This document shows positions 24,727 through 34,076 of a stretch of 64,000 bases of DNA, piece by piece. Source of the stretch: Couchioplanes caeruleus (GTDB lineage: Bacteria > Actinomycetota > Actinomycetes > Mycobacteriales > Micromonosporaceae); contig NZ_CP092183.1 of assembly GCF_023499255.1 (NCBI RefSeq), positions 5,948,501 through 6,012,500 on the forward strand. Reading direction: 5' to 3'. The notes beneath the pieces are model-generated. The model ran no database searches. It was not told the DNA's origin and saw only the letters and a list, made by a program, of their open reading frames with translations. The position numbers were made by a program, and so were the translations under genes. Each line of letters starts with the position of its first letter. Within the stretch, counting starts at the first letter, position 1.

Positions 24727-26415
24727 CTACGTGCATCGCAACGCGGGACCGTCCTGGCGGCACCACAGCGCCGCGCCCGGCCGGTACGTGGTCGCGTACC
24801 CGACATAGTGGTAGTCGCTGTTGAGGCCGTTGTTGTGCGGCGCTCGCCCGGCCGGGTCGAACGGCCGCACCGACAGGTGCGCCGGCGGCCGGCCGGTCGA
24901 CCCGGCGGTGACCGGCAGCGTGAGCGTCCCCGGGGCGATGCCGTCGCGGACCCAGCGCACCAGCGGCGTCATCATGTCCACCACCGTGGCGGGGTCGCCG
25001 TCCACCGGTTGCCCGCACGGGCAGTGGTACAGGCCGGGGATCATGTAGAGGCGGGAGAACGACTGCGCGCGGGTGAAGCCGCCGGACCACCGGCTGACCT
25101 CGCGGTAGTAGTCCAGGCTCTCGAACGGTGGGATCGCCTGATCCGCCCAGCCGTGATAAATGATCAGCTTGCCGCCGCGGGCCGCGAACCGGCGCAGGTC
25201 GGGGTTGGTCGCGTCGTAGATGTCGCCGACCTCCTGCAGCCGCCGGTGCTCGGCGACCGTGAAGCGCACGTCGCGCAGGCCCATGGTGACCGGCGGGTTG
25301 TGCCAGAAGGCGGCGTTGCGCAGATAGTTCAATCCCAGGGCCGCCGCCACGGTGTCCCCGGGGGCCGCCGCGTCCGCCGCCGGCTGCACGGCCCACACCT
25401 GCCAGGCCAGCTCCGAGCCGTACGGCATGCCGCCGTCGAACAGGTTGCGGCCCCGCCTGTCGACCGGACCCCGGTAGAACGCGCGGACCACGGCGATCTG
25501 GGGCGCGGTCAGGCAGGCGGGCGTGTCGGTTCCCGCGGGACAGCGCAGCGCCGAGGGCTGGAAAGTGCACGCGCGCGGATCGGTGATGACCCCGTCCGCG
25601 CCGGCGCAGGCCCGCATCACCGCGGCGTGCAGCGCGGGCAGCTTCTCCGCGGTGAGGATCTGCCGGTCGTGGCGGTCGAGGTTCACCCGGGCCAGCCAGG
25701 GCTCGAAGAGCCCGGCGAGCGCCGACCAGTTGTTGGCCGGCGCACCGGCGACGATGCCGTCGAAGTCCCCGGGGAAGCGCTGCGCCAGGTCGAGTGCCTC
25801 GTGACCGCCGTCCGAGACGCCGTCGAAGTACCGGCGGGCCGCGTCGCGCCCGTAGTACGCGCGGATCAGGGCGCGGGCGGTGATCGCCATGCTGTGCTCG
25901 GACGAATAGCCGAAGACCACCCGCAGCTGCGGGTCGTCGCGCGCCCACAGGGTGTCCGTGTTGACCGCAGCCTCGTGGCCCTGGTCGTCGGCCGCGACGA
26001 CGAGCTCGCCGTTGCCCAGCGCCGGGAACGGCGCCTGGTAGCCGCTGGTCCGGGACGGGTCGGTCAGCGACAGCCCGACGGCCCCGCAGAAGCCGCCGCA
26101 GCCCTGCTGCAGGTAGTCGCCGGCCCACGTGGACACCGGCAGCAGCACCTCGAAGCGGGTCTGCGGGCTGATGTACCCGGTGACGGAGCAGTACCGGTGT
26201 CCCTCGCGCGTCACCTCGGCGGCGCCGCCGACCGACGTCCGCACCCGCGCGAGGTCGAGGGTGGCCAGCGCCGGGCACGAGACCACGGGTGCGATGCGGC
26301 CCGGCGCCACCGCGGGCTGCGGCGCGGCCCCGGCGCCCGACCCCACCCCGACCGCGGCGCCGAGGGTGATCACGGACGTGGCCAGGGCGGCGATTCGACG
26401 GGTGAGCCGGGACAT
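24727..26415 (-). CDS. Secreted tannase/feruloyl esterase-family protein
   Basis: This 562-aa protein starts with a signal peptide (RRIAALATSVITLGAAVGVG). It follows the tannase/feruloyl esterase plan: nucleophile Ser in YFDGVSDGGHEALDLAQRFP, then GAPANNW, an acidic residue in YHGWADQAIPP, and His in PGLYHCPCG. Substrates would be plant phenolic esters. The Cys that normally precedes the nucleophile Ser (CS-D-HC disulphide) is Val here, while the Cys after His is kept. AAGGAGTG precedes the ATG. It is divergent from another secreted esterase. Confidence 0.85.
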   Translation of the reverse strand: MSRLTRRIAALATSVITLGAAVGVGSGAGAAPQPAVAPGRIAPVVSCPALATLDLARVRTSVGGAAEVTREGHRYCSVTGYISPQTRFEVLLPVSTWAGDYLQQGCGGFCGAVGLSLTDPSRTSGYQAPFPALGNGELVVAADDQGHEAAVNTDTLWARDDPQLRVVFGYSSEHSMAITARALIRAYYGRDAARRYFDGVSDGGHEALDLAQRFPGDFDGIVAGAPANNWSALAGLFEPWLARVNLDRHDRQILTAEKLPALHAAVMRACAGADGVITDPRACTFQPSALRCPAGTDTPACLTAPQIAVVRAFYRGPVDRRGRNLFDGGMPYGSELAWQVWAVQPAADAAAPGDTVAAALGLNYLRNAAFWHNPPVTMGLRDVRFTVAEHRRLQEVGDIYDATNPDLRRFAARGGKLIIYHGWADQAIPPFESLDYYREVSRWSGGFTRAQSFSRLYMIPGLYHCPCGQPVDGDPATVVDMMTPLVRWVRDGIAPGTLTLPVTAGSTGRPPAHLSVRPFDPAGRAPHNNGLNSDYHYVGYATTYRPGAALWCRQDGPALRCT

Positions 26416-26575
26416 GGGACTCACTCCTTCCTGCGGTGGCGCAGCCGTTGCATCGTCCGTCCGGGCAGAGATCGAAGTCAATGCGTGTGGCCGGGCCACC
26501 TTCCACTGCGCGGCGTTTTTGTGATAGACCGACGACGATGCGTGACATCTAGCGTGATCGACACGAGGAGACCGC

Positions 26576-27844
26576 ATGGGCCAGCCGATCAGCCGTCGCT
26601 CCGTCCTGGCCGCCGGCGCGGGCGCAGCCGCCGGGCTCACCCTTCCCGGAGCGGCCGCTCGGGCCGGCGGCCATCCGGGCACCCGGGTGCGGTTCACGCT
26701 CAACGCCGAGACGCTCGACGGCGGCGAGCAGGTCACCTCAATCACCCTCGGCACGGCCCGCGTCGGCCGGGTCGACCCGGCGAGCCTGACCACCGGCACC
26801 TTCAGCGTGCACGCCCGGGCCACCAGCCCGATCCCGATCGCGCCCGGCGACCAGATCTTCAGCGAGTACGACCTGGACCGCACGGTGACCGCCGCCCGGC
26901 TCGACCGGCACGGCGACATCGTGCTGGAGCTCGCGTACGCCGAGGGTCAGGTCGGCGGCGGAACGCTCGGCTACATCGCCGGCCGCGGCCGCAACGTCCA
27001 GCTCGACCTCGACTACACCGTCACGCAGAACGCCCCGGTGGTCGTCCGCGGGCACCGCCCCGTGATGTTCTCGGACCTCGTCCAGGGCCGGCTGTCCAAC
27101 CCGGAGGTCGACGCGTTCAGCTACCACACCTCCGGGTCGGGCATGAAATACCGCCTGTACTCGCCGCACCGCCGCGCCGCCGGCCGCCGGGGGCACCCGC
27201 TCGTCGTCTGGCTGCACGGCGGCGGCGAGGGCGCCTCGCTCCCCGACAACTACTACGACAACGAGACCACGCTGCGCGCCAACCGCGGGGCGCTCGGCTT
27301 CGCGACCGACGAGGCCCAGCGGATCTTCTCCGGCGCGTACGTCGTGGCGCCGCAGAGCACCTCGTACTGGCTCGAGGACGGCGACCGCTTCGCCCCGCTC
27401 ATCCGCGAGATCGTCGGCGACCTGGCGCGCCGGCACCGGATCGACCGGGACCGCATCTACGTCGCCGGGTGCAGCAACGGCGGCTACATGAGCCTGAAGA
27501 TGACCGTCGAGTACCCCCGGCTGTTCGCCGCCTCCGTACCGGTCTGCGGGGTCGTCGAGTCGCTGCAGCCCGGCGGCCCGAGGGTGATCACCGACGACGA
27601 GCTGCGCGGCATCCGTACGCCGACCTGGCTGGTCGCCTCCCGCGACGACGACACCGTGCCGCCGGAGACCAACACCGTGCACGCGCACGACCTCATCCCG
27701 GGCTCCCTGATCACGCTGTACGACCACGTCGTCCGGAACGGCCACCAGTTCCCCGGCCACTGGTCCTGGATCTACGTGGCCCGCAACGACCCGAGCGTCC
27801 ACGGCACGCACATCTGGCAGTGGATGGCGGAGCAACGGCGCTGA
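26576..27844 (+). CDS. Secreted esterase with N-terminal Ig-like domain
   Basis: The product is 422 aa. SRRSVLAAGAGAAAG at the N-terminus resembles a Tat signal. Residues about 35-150 form a beta-rich Ig-like domain and about 160-420 an alpha/beta-hydrolase. The oxyanion segment is PLVVWLHGGGEG, the nucleophile is Ser in YVAGCSNGGYMSLKM, the acid lies in ASRDDDTVPPE and the His in NGHQFPGHWS. This matches the extracellular esterase/PHB-depolymerase-like group with an Ig module. GAGGAG lies upstream of the ATG. Its 160-nt divergent region with the tannase-like gene suggests co-regulation of plant-polymer breakdown. Confidence 0.85.
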   Translation: MGQPISRRSVLAAGAGAAAGLTLPGAAARAGGHPGTRVRFTLNAETLDGGEQVTSITLGTARVGRVDPASLTTGTFSVHARATSPIPIAPGDQIFSEYDLDRTVTAARLDRHGDIVLELAYAEGQVGGGTLGYIAGRGRNVQLDLDYTVTQNAPVVVRGHRPVMFSDLVQGRLSNPEVDAFSYHTSGSGMKYRLYSPHRRAAGRRGHPLVVWLHGGGEGASLPDNYYDNETTLRANRGALGFATDEAQRIFSGAYVVAPQSTSYWLEDGDRFAPLIREIVGDLARRHRIDRDRIYVAGCSNGGYMSLKMTVEYPRLFAASVPVCGVVESLQPGGPRVITDDELRGIRTPTWLVASRDDDTVPPETNTVHAHDLIPGSLITLYDHVVRNGHQFPGHWSWIYVARNDPSVHGTHIWQWMAEQRR

Positions 27845-27882
27845 CCGCCGGCGCCCGGCGTGCCCGGCCGGGCGGGGGCTGA

Positions 27883-29433
27883 TCAGGCCGCGGTCGCCAA
27901 GACCATCACCCGGTCGCGGCCGGCGTTCTTGGCGGCGTACAGCATCCGGTCCGCGTCGGCGAGCAGGGCCGGCACCGCGTCGTCGCCGAGGGTTGCGGTC
28001 GCCCCGACGCTGACGGTCACCGGCAGCTCGCCGGTCACCGGGCGCCAGCGGTGCGAGGCGACCGCCTGGCGCAGCGCCTCCAGCGTGCTCGCGGCCTGCC
28101 CGGCGGCGATGCCCGGCAGCACCACGAGGAATTCCTCGCCGCCCATCCGGGCGACGAAGCCCGTCTCGGCCACCGTCTGCTGCACGGAGCGCAGCTGCTG
28201 GGCCACCGCCACCAGCACCTCGTCGCCGGTGTCGTGGGACAGCGTGTCGTTGATGCGCTTGAAGTGGTCGATGTCCACCAGCGCGATGGTCAGCGGCGAG
28301 CGGGTCTCGGCGGCGAGGGCGACCGCGGCGGGCAGGTGGTCGTCCACGTAGCGCCGGTTGTGCAGGCCGGTGAGCGGGTCGCGCAGGGCCTGCTCGCGGT
28401 AGCGTTCCGCGTCGTTGCGGGCCTGGGCCGTCTCGAACATCACCTGCCGGGTGGACGCGCGTGCCTCCTGCTGGGCGGAGCGGAGCAGCTCGCCCGCCGC
28501 GTGGTAGCGCTTGTACTCGACGAAGGCCTGCTCGAAGGCGCCCGTCGCGGCGTACAGCTCGGCCTGTTCGGCCATCACGGCCACCCCGACGCCGGTGAGC
28601 TCCCGTTCCTCGCACAGCGCGCGGCTGCGGTCGAGGCTCTGCTGCGCGCGGCGGAGCGCGCCGATGCCACGCTGGGCCCGGGCCAGGGTGAGGATGGCCT
28701 CCGCCAGGTCGTGCATCTCGTACCAGAGCGGCGTCTCCACCAGGGAGAGCAGCGTCTGCTCGGCCGCCGCGTACCGGCCGAGGGCGATCTCGATGTTCGC
28801 GACCGTGTCGCGTTCGACGATGAGGAAGCCGCGGCCCAGGGTGGCGGCGACCACGCGCATCCGCCCGGCGACGGTCGCCGCGGCGGCCAGCTCGCCGGCC
28901 TCGAACTCGGTGTACGCGCGGTTGTTCAGCACCTGCAGCCGCCGGTGCAGATCGCCCATGGCGATCGCCAGCTGCTCGGCCTCCCGGTAGCGCTCGCGCG
29001 CCGCGGCGATGGAGCCGACGTCGCCGAGGGCGTTCGCCAGCCGGAGCAGGTAGATCACCCGCAGGCCCGGCGCCGCGTCCTCCTCGAGCAGCTCGGTGGC
29101 GCTGATCGCGTGCTCGAGGCTGGCGGCGTGGTCGCCGAGGTAGTTGTAGGTCAGCGCGAGGTGGAAGTGGCTGCGGGCCAGCAGCGGGCGGGACCCCAGG
29201 TCCTGCGCCCGCCGCCGGACCTCCAGGAACACCTGGGCCGCGCTGCCGCGGTCGCCGTTGCGCTGCTCCATGTCGGCCCGGACCAGCCGGGCGCGCAGCT
29301 GCAGGACGGTCTCGCCGCAGGCCCGGGCCTGCAGCTCGATGGCCGTGGCGGACGCCAGGTTCGCACCGATGTCGTGACCCTGGTACTGCTCCAGGTCATC
29401 CAACGAGCGGGCGAGCCCCGGTGCGTCCACCAC
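27883..29433 (-). CDS. TPR-containing diguanylate cyclase
   Basis: This 516-aa cytoplasmic protein has several TPR repeats over about residues 20-330, a short helical linker, and a GGDEF domain (about 350-510). The active site RMGGEEF is at 429-435 and is preceded by DPLTGLHNRRYVDDHL and DIDHFKRINDTLSHD. It should make c-di-GMP from GTP. No RxxD inhibitory site precedes the GGEEF motif, so product feedback is probably absent. The TPRs probably sense a protein partner. AGGAGGC directly precedes the GTG start. A second cyclase lies 1.6 kb away beyond the subtilisin gene. Confidence 0.9.
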   Translation of the reverse strand: MVDAPGLARSLDDLEQYQGHDIGANLASATAIELQARACGETVLQLRARLVRADMEQRNGDRGSAAQVFLEVRRRAQDLGSRPLLARSHFHLALTYNYLGDHAASLEHAISATELLEEDAAPGLRVIYLLRLANALGDVGSIAAARERYREAEQLAIAMGDLHRRLQVLNNRAYTEFEAGELAAAATVAGRMRVVAATLGRGFLIVERDTVANIEIALGRYAAAEQTLLSLVETPLWYEMHDLAEAILTLARAQRGIGALRRAQQSLDRSRALCEERELTGVGVAVMAEQAELYAATGAFEQAFVEYKRYHAAGELLRSAQQEARASTRQVMFETAQARNDAERYREQALRDPLTGLHNRRYVDDHLPAAVALAAETRSPLTIALVDIDHFKRINDTLSHDTGDEVLVAVAQQLRSVQQTVAETGFVARMGGEEFLVVLPGIAAGQAASTLEALRQAVASHRWRPVTGELPVTVSVGATATLGDDAVPALLADADRMLYAAKNAGRDRVMVLATAA

Positions 29434-29455
29434 GCCTCCTCACGTCATTCACGGC

Positions 29456-30949
29456 TCAGGACGTCCAGCCCTTGTCGCCGGCGGAGAGCCAGCCGGCGAG
29501 GGACCAGTTCGCCCCGTTCCACATCGGCGCGGCGCCGTTGCTGTTGGACCACGTCTTGCCGGACCAGGTCTGCCCCGCCCACGCGACGTCGGACCAGGTC
29601 TTGCCCGACCACGTCTTGCCGGACCAGGTCTTGCCGCCCCAGTTCGCCTGCCCGTCCGACGGGCTGACCCAGCCGGTGCCCGTCCACGGGCGGCCCATCC
29701 AGTTCCCGCCGCTCCAGGACGTGTGGGCGGCGCTCGCCGGCGCCCACACCGCCGTGCTCAGCGGGCCGAAGATGTCCCGCTCCCCGGTCAGCGCGACCCC
29801 GCCGTTGGTCACCAGCGACGAGCCGCGGTCCTTCTGGATGCTGCCCAGACCGGTGACGGTGGTACCGCTCTGGCTGCACCCGGTCAGCGTGGACCGCAAC
29901 GCCGTCTGCAGGTTGACCTGCGGGGCCGACGAGCCGGCGACCGGGCTTCCGGTGGCCCGCAGGTAGCACATGACCTGCATCGGCGACAGGCTCGGGTACT
30001 TCTGCAGCAGCACCGCCGTGGCGCCGCTGACCACCGCCGCGGCCTGGGAGGTGCCGCTGCCCTTGAAGAACCGGTCCCCCACCCGGGCCGACGGGTAGTT
30101 CACGTCGGCGTAGCTGCCGGGGTCGCGCAGCGAGACGATCGAGCGGCCCGGCGCCATCACGTCCGGGCCGTTGCCCCACGACGTACCGGTGCTGCTGAAC
30201 GACGCGATCCGGTCGTCGGCCGGGTTGGTGGTGCCCTGCGGGTCGGTCGCCCCGACCGTGATGATGTACGGGTTCGAGCCGGGCAGCAGGATGTTCCCCC
30301 CGGTGTTGCCGGCGGCCACGACCACGCTGATGCCGGCCCGGTACGCGTTCTCCACGGCCTCGCTGAGCGGGCTGGTCACCCAGCTCTGCGTGCTGTCGGT
30401 GCCGTACGACAGGTTCAGGACCTTGATCGGGTTCGCGGGGTCGTCGTTGCGGTGCGCCACCACCCAGTCGACGGCCGCCATCACCTGCGTGACGTCCACC
30501 GCCCCGTTGGCCGCGCCCACCTTGATCGACAGCAGCCTGGCGTCGGGGGCGAGGCCCTGGAAGCCGCCCCCGGCGGCGTCGCGGCCCGCGATGATGCCGG
30601 CCAGGTGCGTGCCGTGGCCGTACGTGTCGCGGCGGAACAGGCCCGGCACCTGCGACTCCAGCGACAGGTCCGGCCCGTTGGCCACGTTGCCGCTGGTGAG
30701 GCCCGGCACCGGCACGACGCCGGTGTCGATGAGCGCGATGCCGACGCCCTTGCCGGTGTAGCCGGCGGCCGCCGCCACGTCGTCGCGGACGATCCGGCGG
30801 ACGTCGGCGAGCCCGGCCGCGGTGGCGGTGTAGCTGTAGTCGGTGAACGACGGCGTCGTGGTGGCGGCGTCCGCGGCGCTCGCGTGCAGCAGCGCGGCTG
30901 CGGTGACGACCACCGCCCCGGCGGCCCTGAGGCGACCTTTCCCAGTCAA
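29456..30949 (-). CDS. Secreted subtilisin-family (S8) serine protease with Trp-rich tail
   Basis: The product is 497 aa. A signal peptide (about 1-29) is followed by a catalytic domain with D75 in ALIDTG, H112 in YGHGTHLAG, the oxyanion Asn in VVAAGNTGGN and S301 in GSGTSQAAA. After residue about 365 comes a non-catalytic region ending in tandem five-residue repeats (WSGKT) and a Trp-rich C-terminus. The TTG start is supported by AAGGAG 8 nt upstream. The tail may bind cell wall or polysaccharide, or self-associate. It lies between two diguanylate cyclase genes on the same strand. Confidence 0.92.
   Translation of the reverse strand: MTGKGRLRAAGAVVVTAAALLHASAADAATTTPSFTDYSYTATAAGLADVRRIVRDDVAAAAGYTGKGVGIALIDTGVVPVPGLTSGNVANGPDLSLESQVPGLFRRDTYGHGTHLAGIIAGRDAAGGGFQGLAPDARLLSIKVGAANGAVDVTQVMAAVDWVVAHRNDDPANPIKVLNLSYGTDSTQSWVTSPLSEAVENAYRAGISVVVAAGNTGGNILLPGSNPYIITVGATDPQGTTNPADDRIASFSSTGTSWGNGPDVMAPGRSIVSLRDPGSYADVNYPSARVGDRFFKGSGTSQAAAVVSGATAVLLQKYPSLSPMQVMCYLRATGSPVAGSSAPQVNLQTALRSTLTGCSQSGTTVTGLGSIQKDRGSSLVTNGGVALTGERDIFGPLSTAVWAPASAAHTSWSGGNWMGRPWTGTGWVSPSDGQANWGGKTWSGKTWSGKTWSDVAWAGQTWSGKTWSNSNGAAPMWNGANWSLAGWLSAGDKGWTS
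29545..29640 (-). repeat. Tandem 15-bp repeat encoding WSGKT units in the protease tail
   Basis: The minus strand repeats a 15-bp unit (TGGTCCGGCAAGACG and variants) about six times, encoding Trp-[Ser/Ala/Gly]-Gly-[Lys/Gln]-Thr. One unit is degenerate (WSDVA). Near-identical codons suggest recent expansion by slippage or recombination, so repeat number may vary between strains. Confidence 0.8.
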
Positions 30950-31008
30950 CTGCTGCTCCTTCGACGCCTGCGGACGATGTGGCCCTTCACTCGGCAGGAC
31001 GGCGCAGG

Positions 31009-32463
31009 TTATGAATCAGGTGCGGAAATGGTGGCCGGTCGGTGGCAGCCCTCGTCCGATCGGTCAGCGGGCACGTCGTTGCGCGGGCCGAGCGGGGCAC
31101 GGTGGCGCCGCCTGGCCACGGACTTGGCGAGGTACATGGCGTGGTCGGCGCGCTCGATCACCTCGTCCGGCGTCTGCCCCGGCCCGGCGATCGCGACGCC
31201 GACCGTGCCGCCGCTCTGCAGCGGACCGCAGCTGAGCTGCAACGGCGCGGCGAAGGAGTCCCGTACGGCCCGGGCCACGACCTCGGCCCCGGTGGCGCCG
31301 GCGTGCGGGAGCAGCACCGCGAACTCGTCGCCGCCGAGGCGCGCCACGGTCGCCGTGTCACCGGCCGCGGCGTCGATCCGCTGCGCGACGGCGGTGAGCA
31401 GCTCGTCGCCGACCTTGTGGCCGTGGGTGTCGTTGACGGCCTTGAAGTCGTTCAGGTCGATCAGCAGCATCGCGTACCCGGTGCCGGTGCTGTGTGCCAG
31501 CCCGAGCCGCTCGAACAGCAGGCGGCGGTTCGGCAGCCCGGTCAGCATGTCGTAGTAGGCGGCCCGGTGCAGGTGCTCCTCGTACGCGCGCTGCGACGTG
31601 ACGTCGAGCAGGGCCAGCACCACGCCGGCGCCCTGGGACAGGCTCGCGGTCATCGGCACGGTCTGCACCACGAGCTGCAGGGTCACGCCGTCCGGCCGGA
31701 CCAGCCGTACCTCGATCCTGGTGCGAGCACCGCCGGCGGCCAGCTCGCGCAGGTCGACCGGGCGGCCCTCCAGATCCTGCAGCCGCAGCCGGTGCAGGCC
31801 GGGCGCCTCCGCGCCGGACCAGCCGACGAGGTCGGTCACCGCGGGGTTGGCCAGTACCACCTCGCCGGCGTCGTCGGTGACCACCACCGGGAACGGCAGC
31901 TCGGTGAGCACGCCGCCGAGCAGCGCGTTGCGGTCCTTCTGCTGTTCCTGCAGCTTCGCCATCAGGGCCCGCGTGCCGTAGACCATGAGGCTGGTGGTGG
32001 GCAGCGAGATCATCGCGCCGGGCACCGGCTCGACGTGCCAGGGCATGGCGATCGCGATCGCCCAGACGCCGAGGTAGCCGGCCTGCGACAGCAGCAGCCG
32101 GGGCAGCCCGCCGATCGCCGCGCGGAACAGCACCGCCATGAAGAACGTGCTGATCACCGGTGAGACGTCGGTGACCTGCGACAACAGGGCCAGCACGGCG
32201 GCCAGCTCGAGCGCGTCGACCCAGATCGGCAGCGGGCGCGCGCGGCGGAACTCCACGATCCGCAGTGCGAAGCCGAACAGCTGGACCGCCGCGCACAGCG
32301 TCGTCACGTCGGCGCCGAGACCGGCGTGCCGGGTCTGCACGGTCAGACCGGTCGCGCAGAGCGCCAGCGAGGTCAGGAAGAACAGCCGCAGCGACCGCAT
32401 GGGGTCCCGCTGGACGAATGACCGCACGTGGGCGTACCCCGTGCGGAGCGAGCGCTGGACCAT
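31009..32463 (-). CDS. Membrane PAS-GGDEF diguanylate cyclase
   Basis: This 484-aa protein has about five or six TM segments in residues 25-170, a PAS domain at about 185-305 (PFPVVVTDDAGEVVLANPAV) and a GGDEF domain (about 320-455) with DMLTGLPNRRLLFERL and the active site RLGGDEF at 375-381. It should synthesise c-di-GMP at the membrane. The I-site RxxD is not visible upstream of GGDEF. The membrane part resembles MASE-like sensors but I cannot name it. It is on the same strand as the subtilisin gene, 59 nt away. Confidence 0.9.
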   Translation of the reverse strand: MVQRSLRTGYAHVRSFVQRDPMRSLRLFFLTSLALCATGLTVQTRHAGLGADVTTLCAAVQLFGFALRIVEFRRARPLPIWVDALELAAVLALLSQVTDVSPVISTFFMAVLFRAAIGGLPRLLLSQAGYLGVWAIAIAMPWHVEPVPGAMISLPTTSLMVYGTRALMAKLQEQQKDRNALLGGVLTELPFPVVVTDDAGEVVLANPAVTDLVGWSGAEAPGLHRLRLQDLEGRPVDLRELAAGGARTRIEVRLVRPDGVTLQLVVQTVPMTASLSQGAGVVLALLDVTSQRAYEEHLHRAAYYDMLTGLPNRRLLFERLGLAHSTGTGYAMLLIDLNDFKAVNDTHGHKVGDELLTAVAQRIDAAAGDTATVARLGGDEFAVLLPHAGATGAEVVARAVRDSFAAPLQLSCGPLQSGGTVGVAIAGPGQTPDEVIERADHAMYLAKSVARRRHRAPLGPRNDVPADRSDEGCHRPATISAPDS

Positions 32464-32619
32464 GTCCGCCCCATCGACGCGCGGCGGCCCGATCGGAGTG
32501 CACGGTCGGTAGCAATCAGGGTCGATCCGGGCAGCGCAAGGGGTTCCCCCGTTGCCACGCGCGGCGACCGCGAATCATGCTGATCGATGTCCGACTTCCG
32601 GCGACCGACAGGACGGCAG

Positions 32620-33957
32620 ATGCTCTCCAGATTCTTGACCGGCGTGCTCGCGATCAGCGCGGGCCTCGCGGTGCCGGCGACCCCGGCCGCGGCGGCCGCC
32701 GACGCCACCCGCACGCCGGCCACCCCGGCGTACACGATCTCCCTCACCAGCGATGCCGCCGGCGGCACGTGGACCGGGCACGAGAGCGTGACGTTCAGCA
32801 ACCCGTCCGCCACCCCGCTGAGCGAGGTCTACCTGCGGCTCTGGGACAACTACCACGGCAGCTGCCCGTCCACCCCGATCACCGTCAGCAACGTCACCGG
32901 CGGCACGGCCGGCGCGCTGGAGGTGGGCTGCACCGCCCTGAAGATCACGCTGCCCACGCCGCTGGCCCAGGGCGGCACCGCCGGCATCGGCTTCGACCTG
33001 CGCATCGTCGTGCCCTCGGGCGTCGACCGGTTCGGCCACGACGGCAGCTACTACTTCATCGGCAACGCGCTGCCGGTGCTGGCGGTCCGTGACGCCGCGG
33101 GCTGGCATCTGGACCCGTACACCAACAACGGCGAGTCCTTCTACGCGCTGGCCAGCGACTACGACGTCACCCTGGACCATCCGTCGTCCGTGCTGGTGCC
33201 GGCGACGGGCACCTCCACCGACACGGCCGGGACGAGCGGGCGTACGGTCACCCGGGCCGTGGGCAGGCAGGTCCGCGAGTTCGCCTGGGCCGCCGGGCCG
33301 TTCAAGAAGATCAGCGGCAGGACCGCGGGTGGCGTGGCCGTCAACGTCTACTCGGTCGGCTCGATCAGTTCCGCGAGCGCGAAGTCGATGCTGAACGTGG
33401 CCACCGGTTCCCTCGACGCGCACGCCGGCCGGTTCGGCGCGTACCCGTACGGCGAGGCCGACGTGGTGCTCGACAACGGCTTCTGGTTCGGCGGCATGGA
33501 GTACCCCGGCTTCGTGCTCGACCTGGTGAGCTCCACCGCGCTCGCGCACGAGCTGGCGCACCAGTGGTTCTACGGCATCGTCGGCGACGACGAGTACAGC
33601 ACGCCGTGGCTCGACGAGGGCTTCACCGACTACGCCACCGACCTGTACTTCAACAAGACCGGCTCGGGCTGCGGGATCACCTGGCAGTCGTCGGCGGAGA
33701 AGCTGACCAACTCGATGGCGTACTGGGACCAGCACTCCAACCGCTACAGCACCGTCGTGTACGGCTACGGCAAGTGCACCCTGCACGACCTGCGCCGGCT
33801 GATCGGCACGACGGCGATGGCGAACCTGCTCAAGTCGTACGCCGCGTCGCACTGGTACGGCATCTCCACGGTCGCCGACTTCAAGGCGGCCGCGCAGGCC
33901 GCCGCGGGCCCGACCGACCTGACGTCGTTCTGGGCGGCGCACCGCGTCGAGGGCTGA
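32620..33957 (+). CDS. Secreted M1-family metallopeptidase
   Basis: The product is 445 aa with a signal peptide (MLSRFLTGVLAISAGLAV, cleaved near AAA-ADA). A beta-rich N-terminal domain precedes the zinc site: H310, E311 and H314 in HELAHQWF and E333 in WLDEGFTDYA, with the standard 18-residue gap. The GAMEN exopeptidase motif appears as FGGMEYPG. It would trim peptides outside the cell. An in-frame ATG at 32587 is possible; 32620 was chosen because AGGA lies 6 nt upstream and the signal peptide then starts properly. The protein is shorter than full aminopeptidase N, as usual in secreted actinobacterial forms. Confidence 0.88.
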   Translation: MLSRFLTGVLAISAGLAVPATPAAAAADATRTPATPAYTISLTSDAAGGTWTGHESVTFSNPSATPLSEVYLRLWDNYHGSCPSTPITVSNVTGGTAGALEVGCTALKITLPTPLAQGGTAGIGFDLRIVVPSGVDRFGHDGSYYFIGNALPVLAVRDAAGWHLDPYTNNGESFYALASDYDVTLDHPSSVLVPATGTSTDTAGTSGRTVTRAVGRQVREFAWAAGPFKKISGRTAGGVAVNVYSVGSISSASAKSMLNVATGSLDAHAGRFGAYPYGEADVVLDNGFWFGGMEYPGFVLDLVSSTALAHELAHQWFYGIVGDDEYSTPWLDEGFTDYATDLYFNKTGSGCGITWQSSAEKLTNSMAYWDQHSNRYSTVVYGYGKCTLHDLRRLIGTTAMANLLKSYAASHWYGISTVADFKAAAQAAAGPTDLTSFWAAHRVEG

Positions 33958-33975
33958 CCAGCGGCGCAGCGGGGT

Positions 33976-33998
33976 ACCGGCCGGCGTGCCCGGCCGGT
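33976..33998 (+). terminator. Hairpin terminator after the M1 peptidase gene
   Basis: ACCGGCCGG at 33976-33984 pairs perfectly with CCGGCCGGT at 33990-33998 around a 5-nt loop, 19 nt after the stop codon. Confidence 0.65.
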
Positions 33999-34076
33999 GC
34001 CCCCACCGGCGAGCGCCGCCGTGCGAGGATGTGCCGCCACCCTCCGACGATCCCCGACGAGAGCAGAGCGGATTTC

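Noticed and set aside
29545..29640. Short tandem repeats as a CRISPR array
   Set aside because: Units are contiguous 15-bp codon repeats without spacers inside a protease gene; no cas genes are present.
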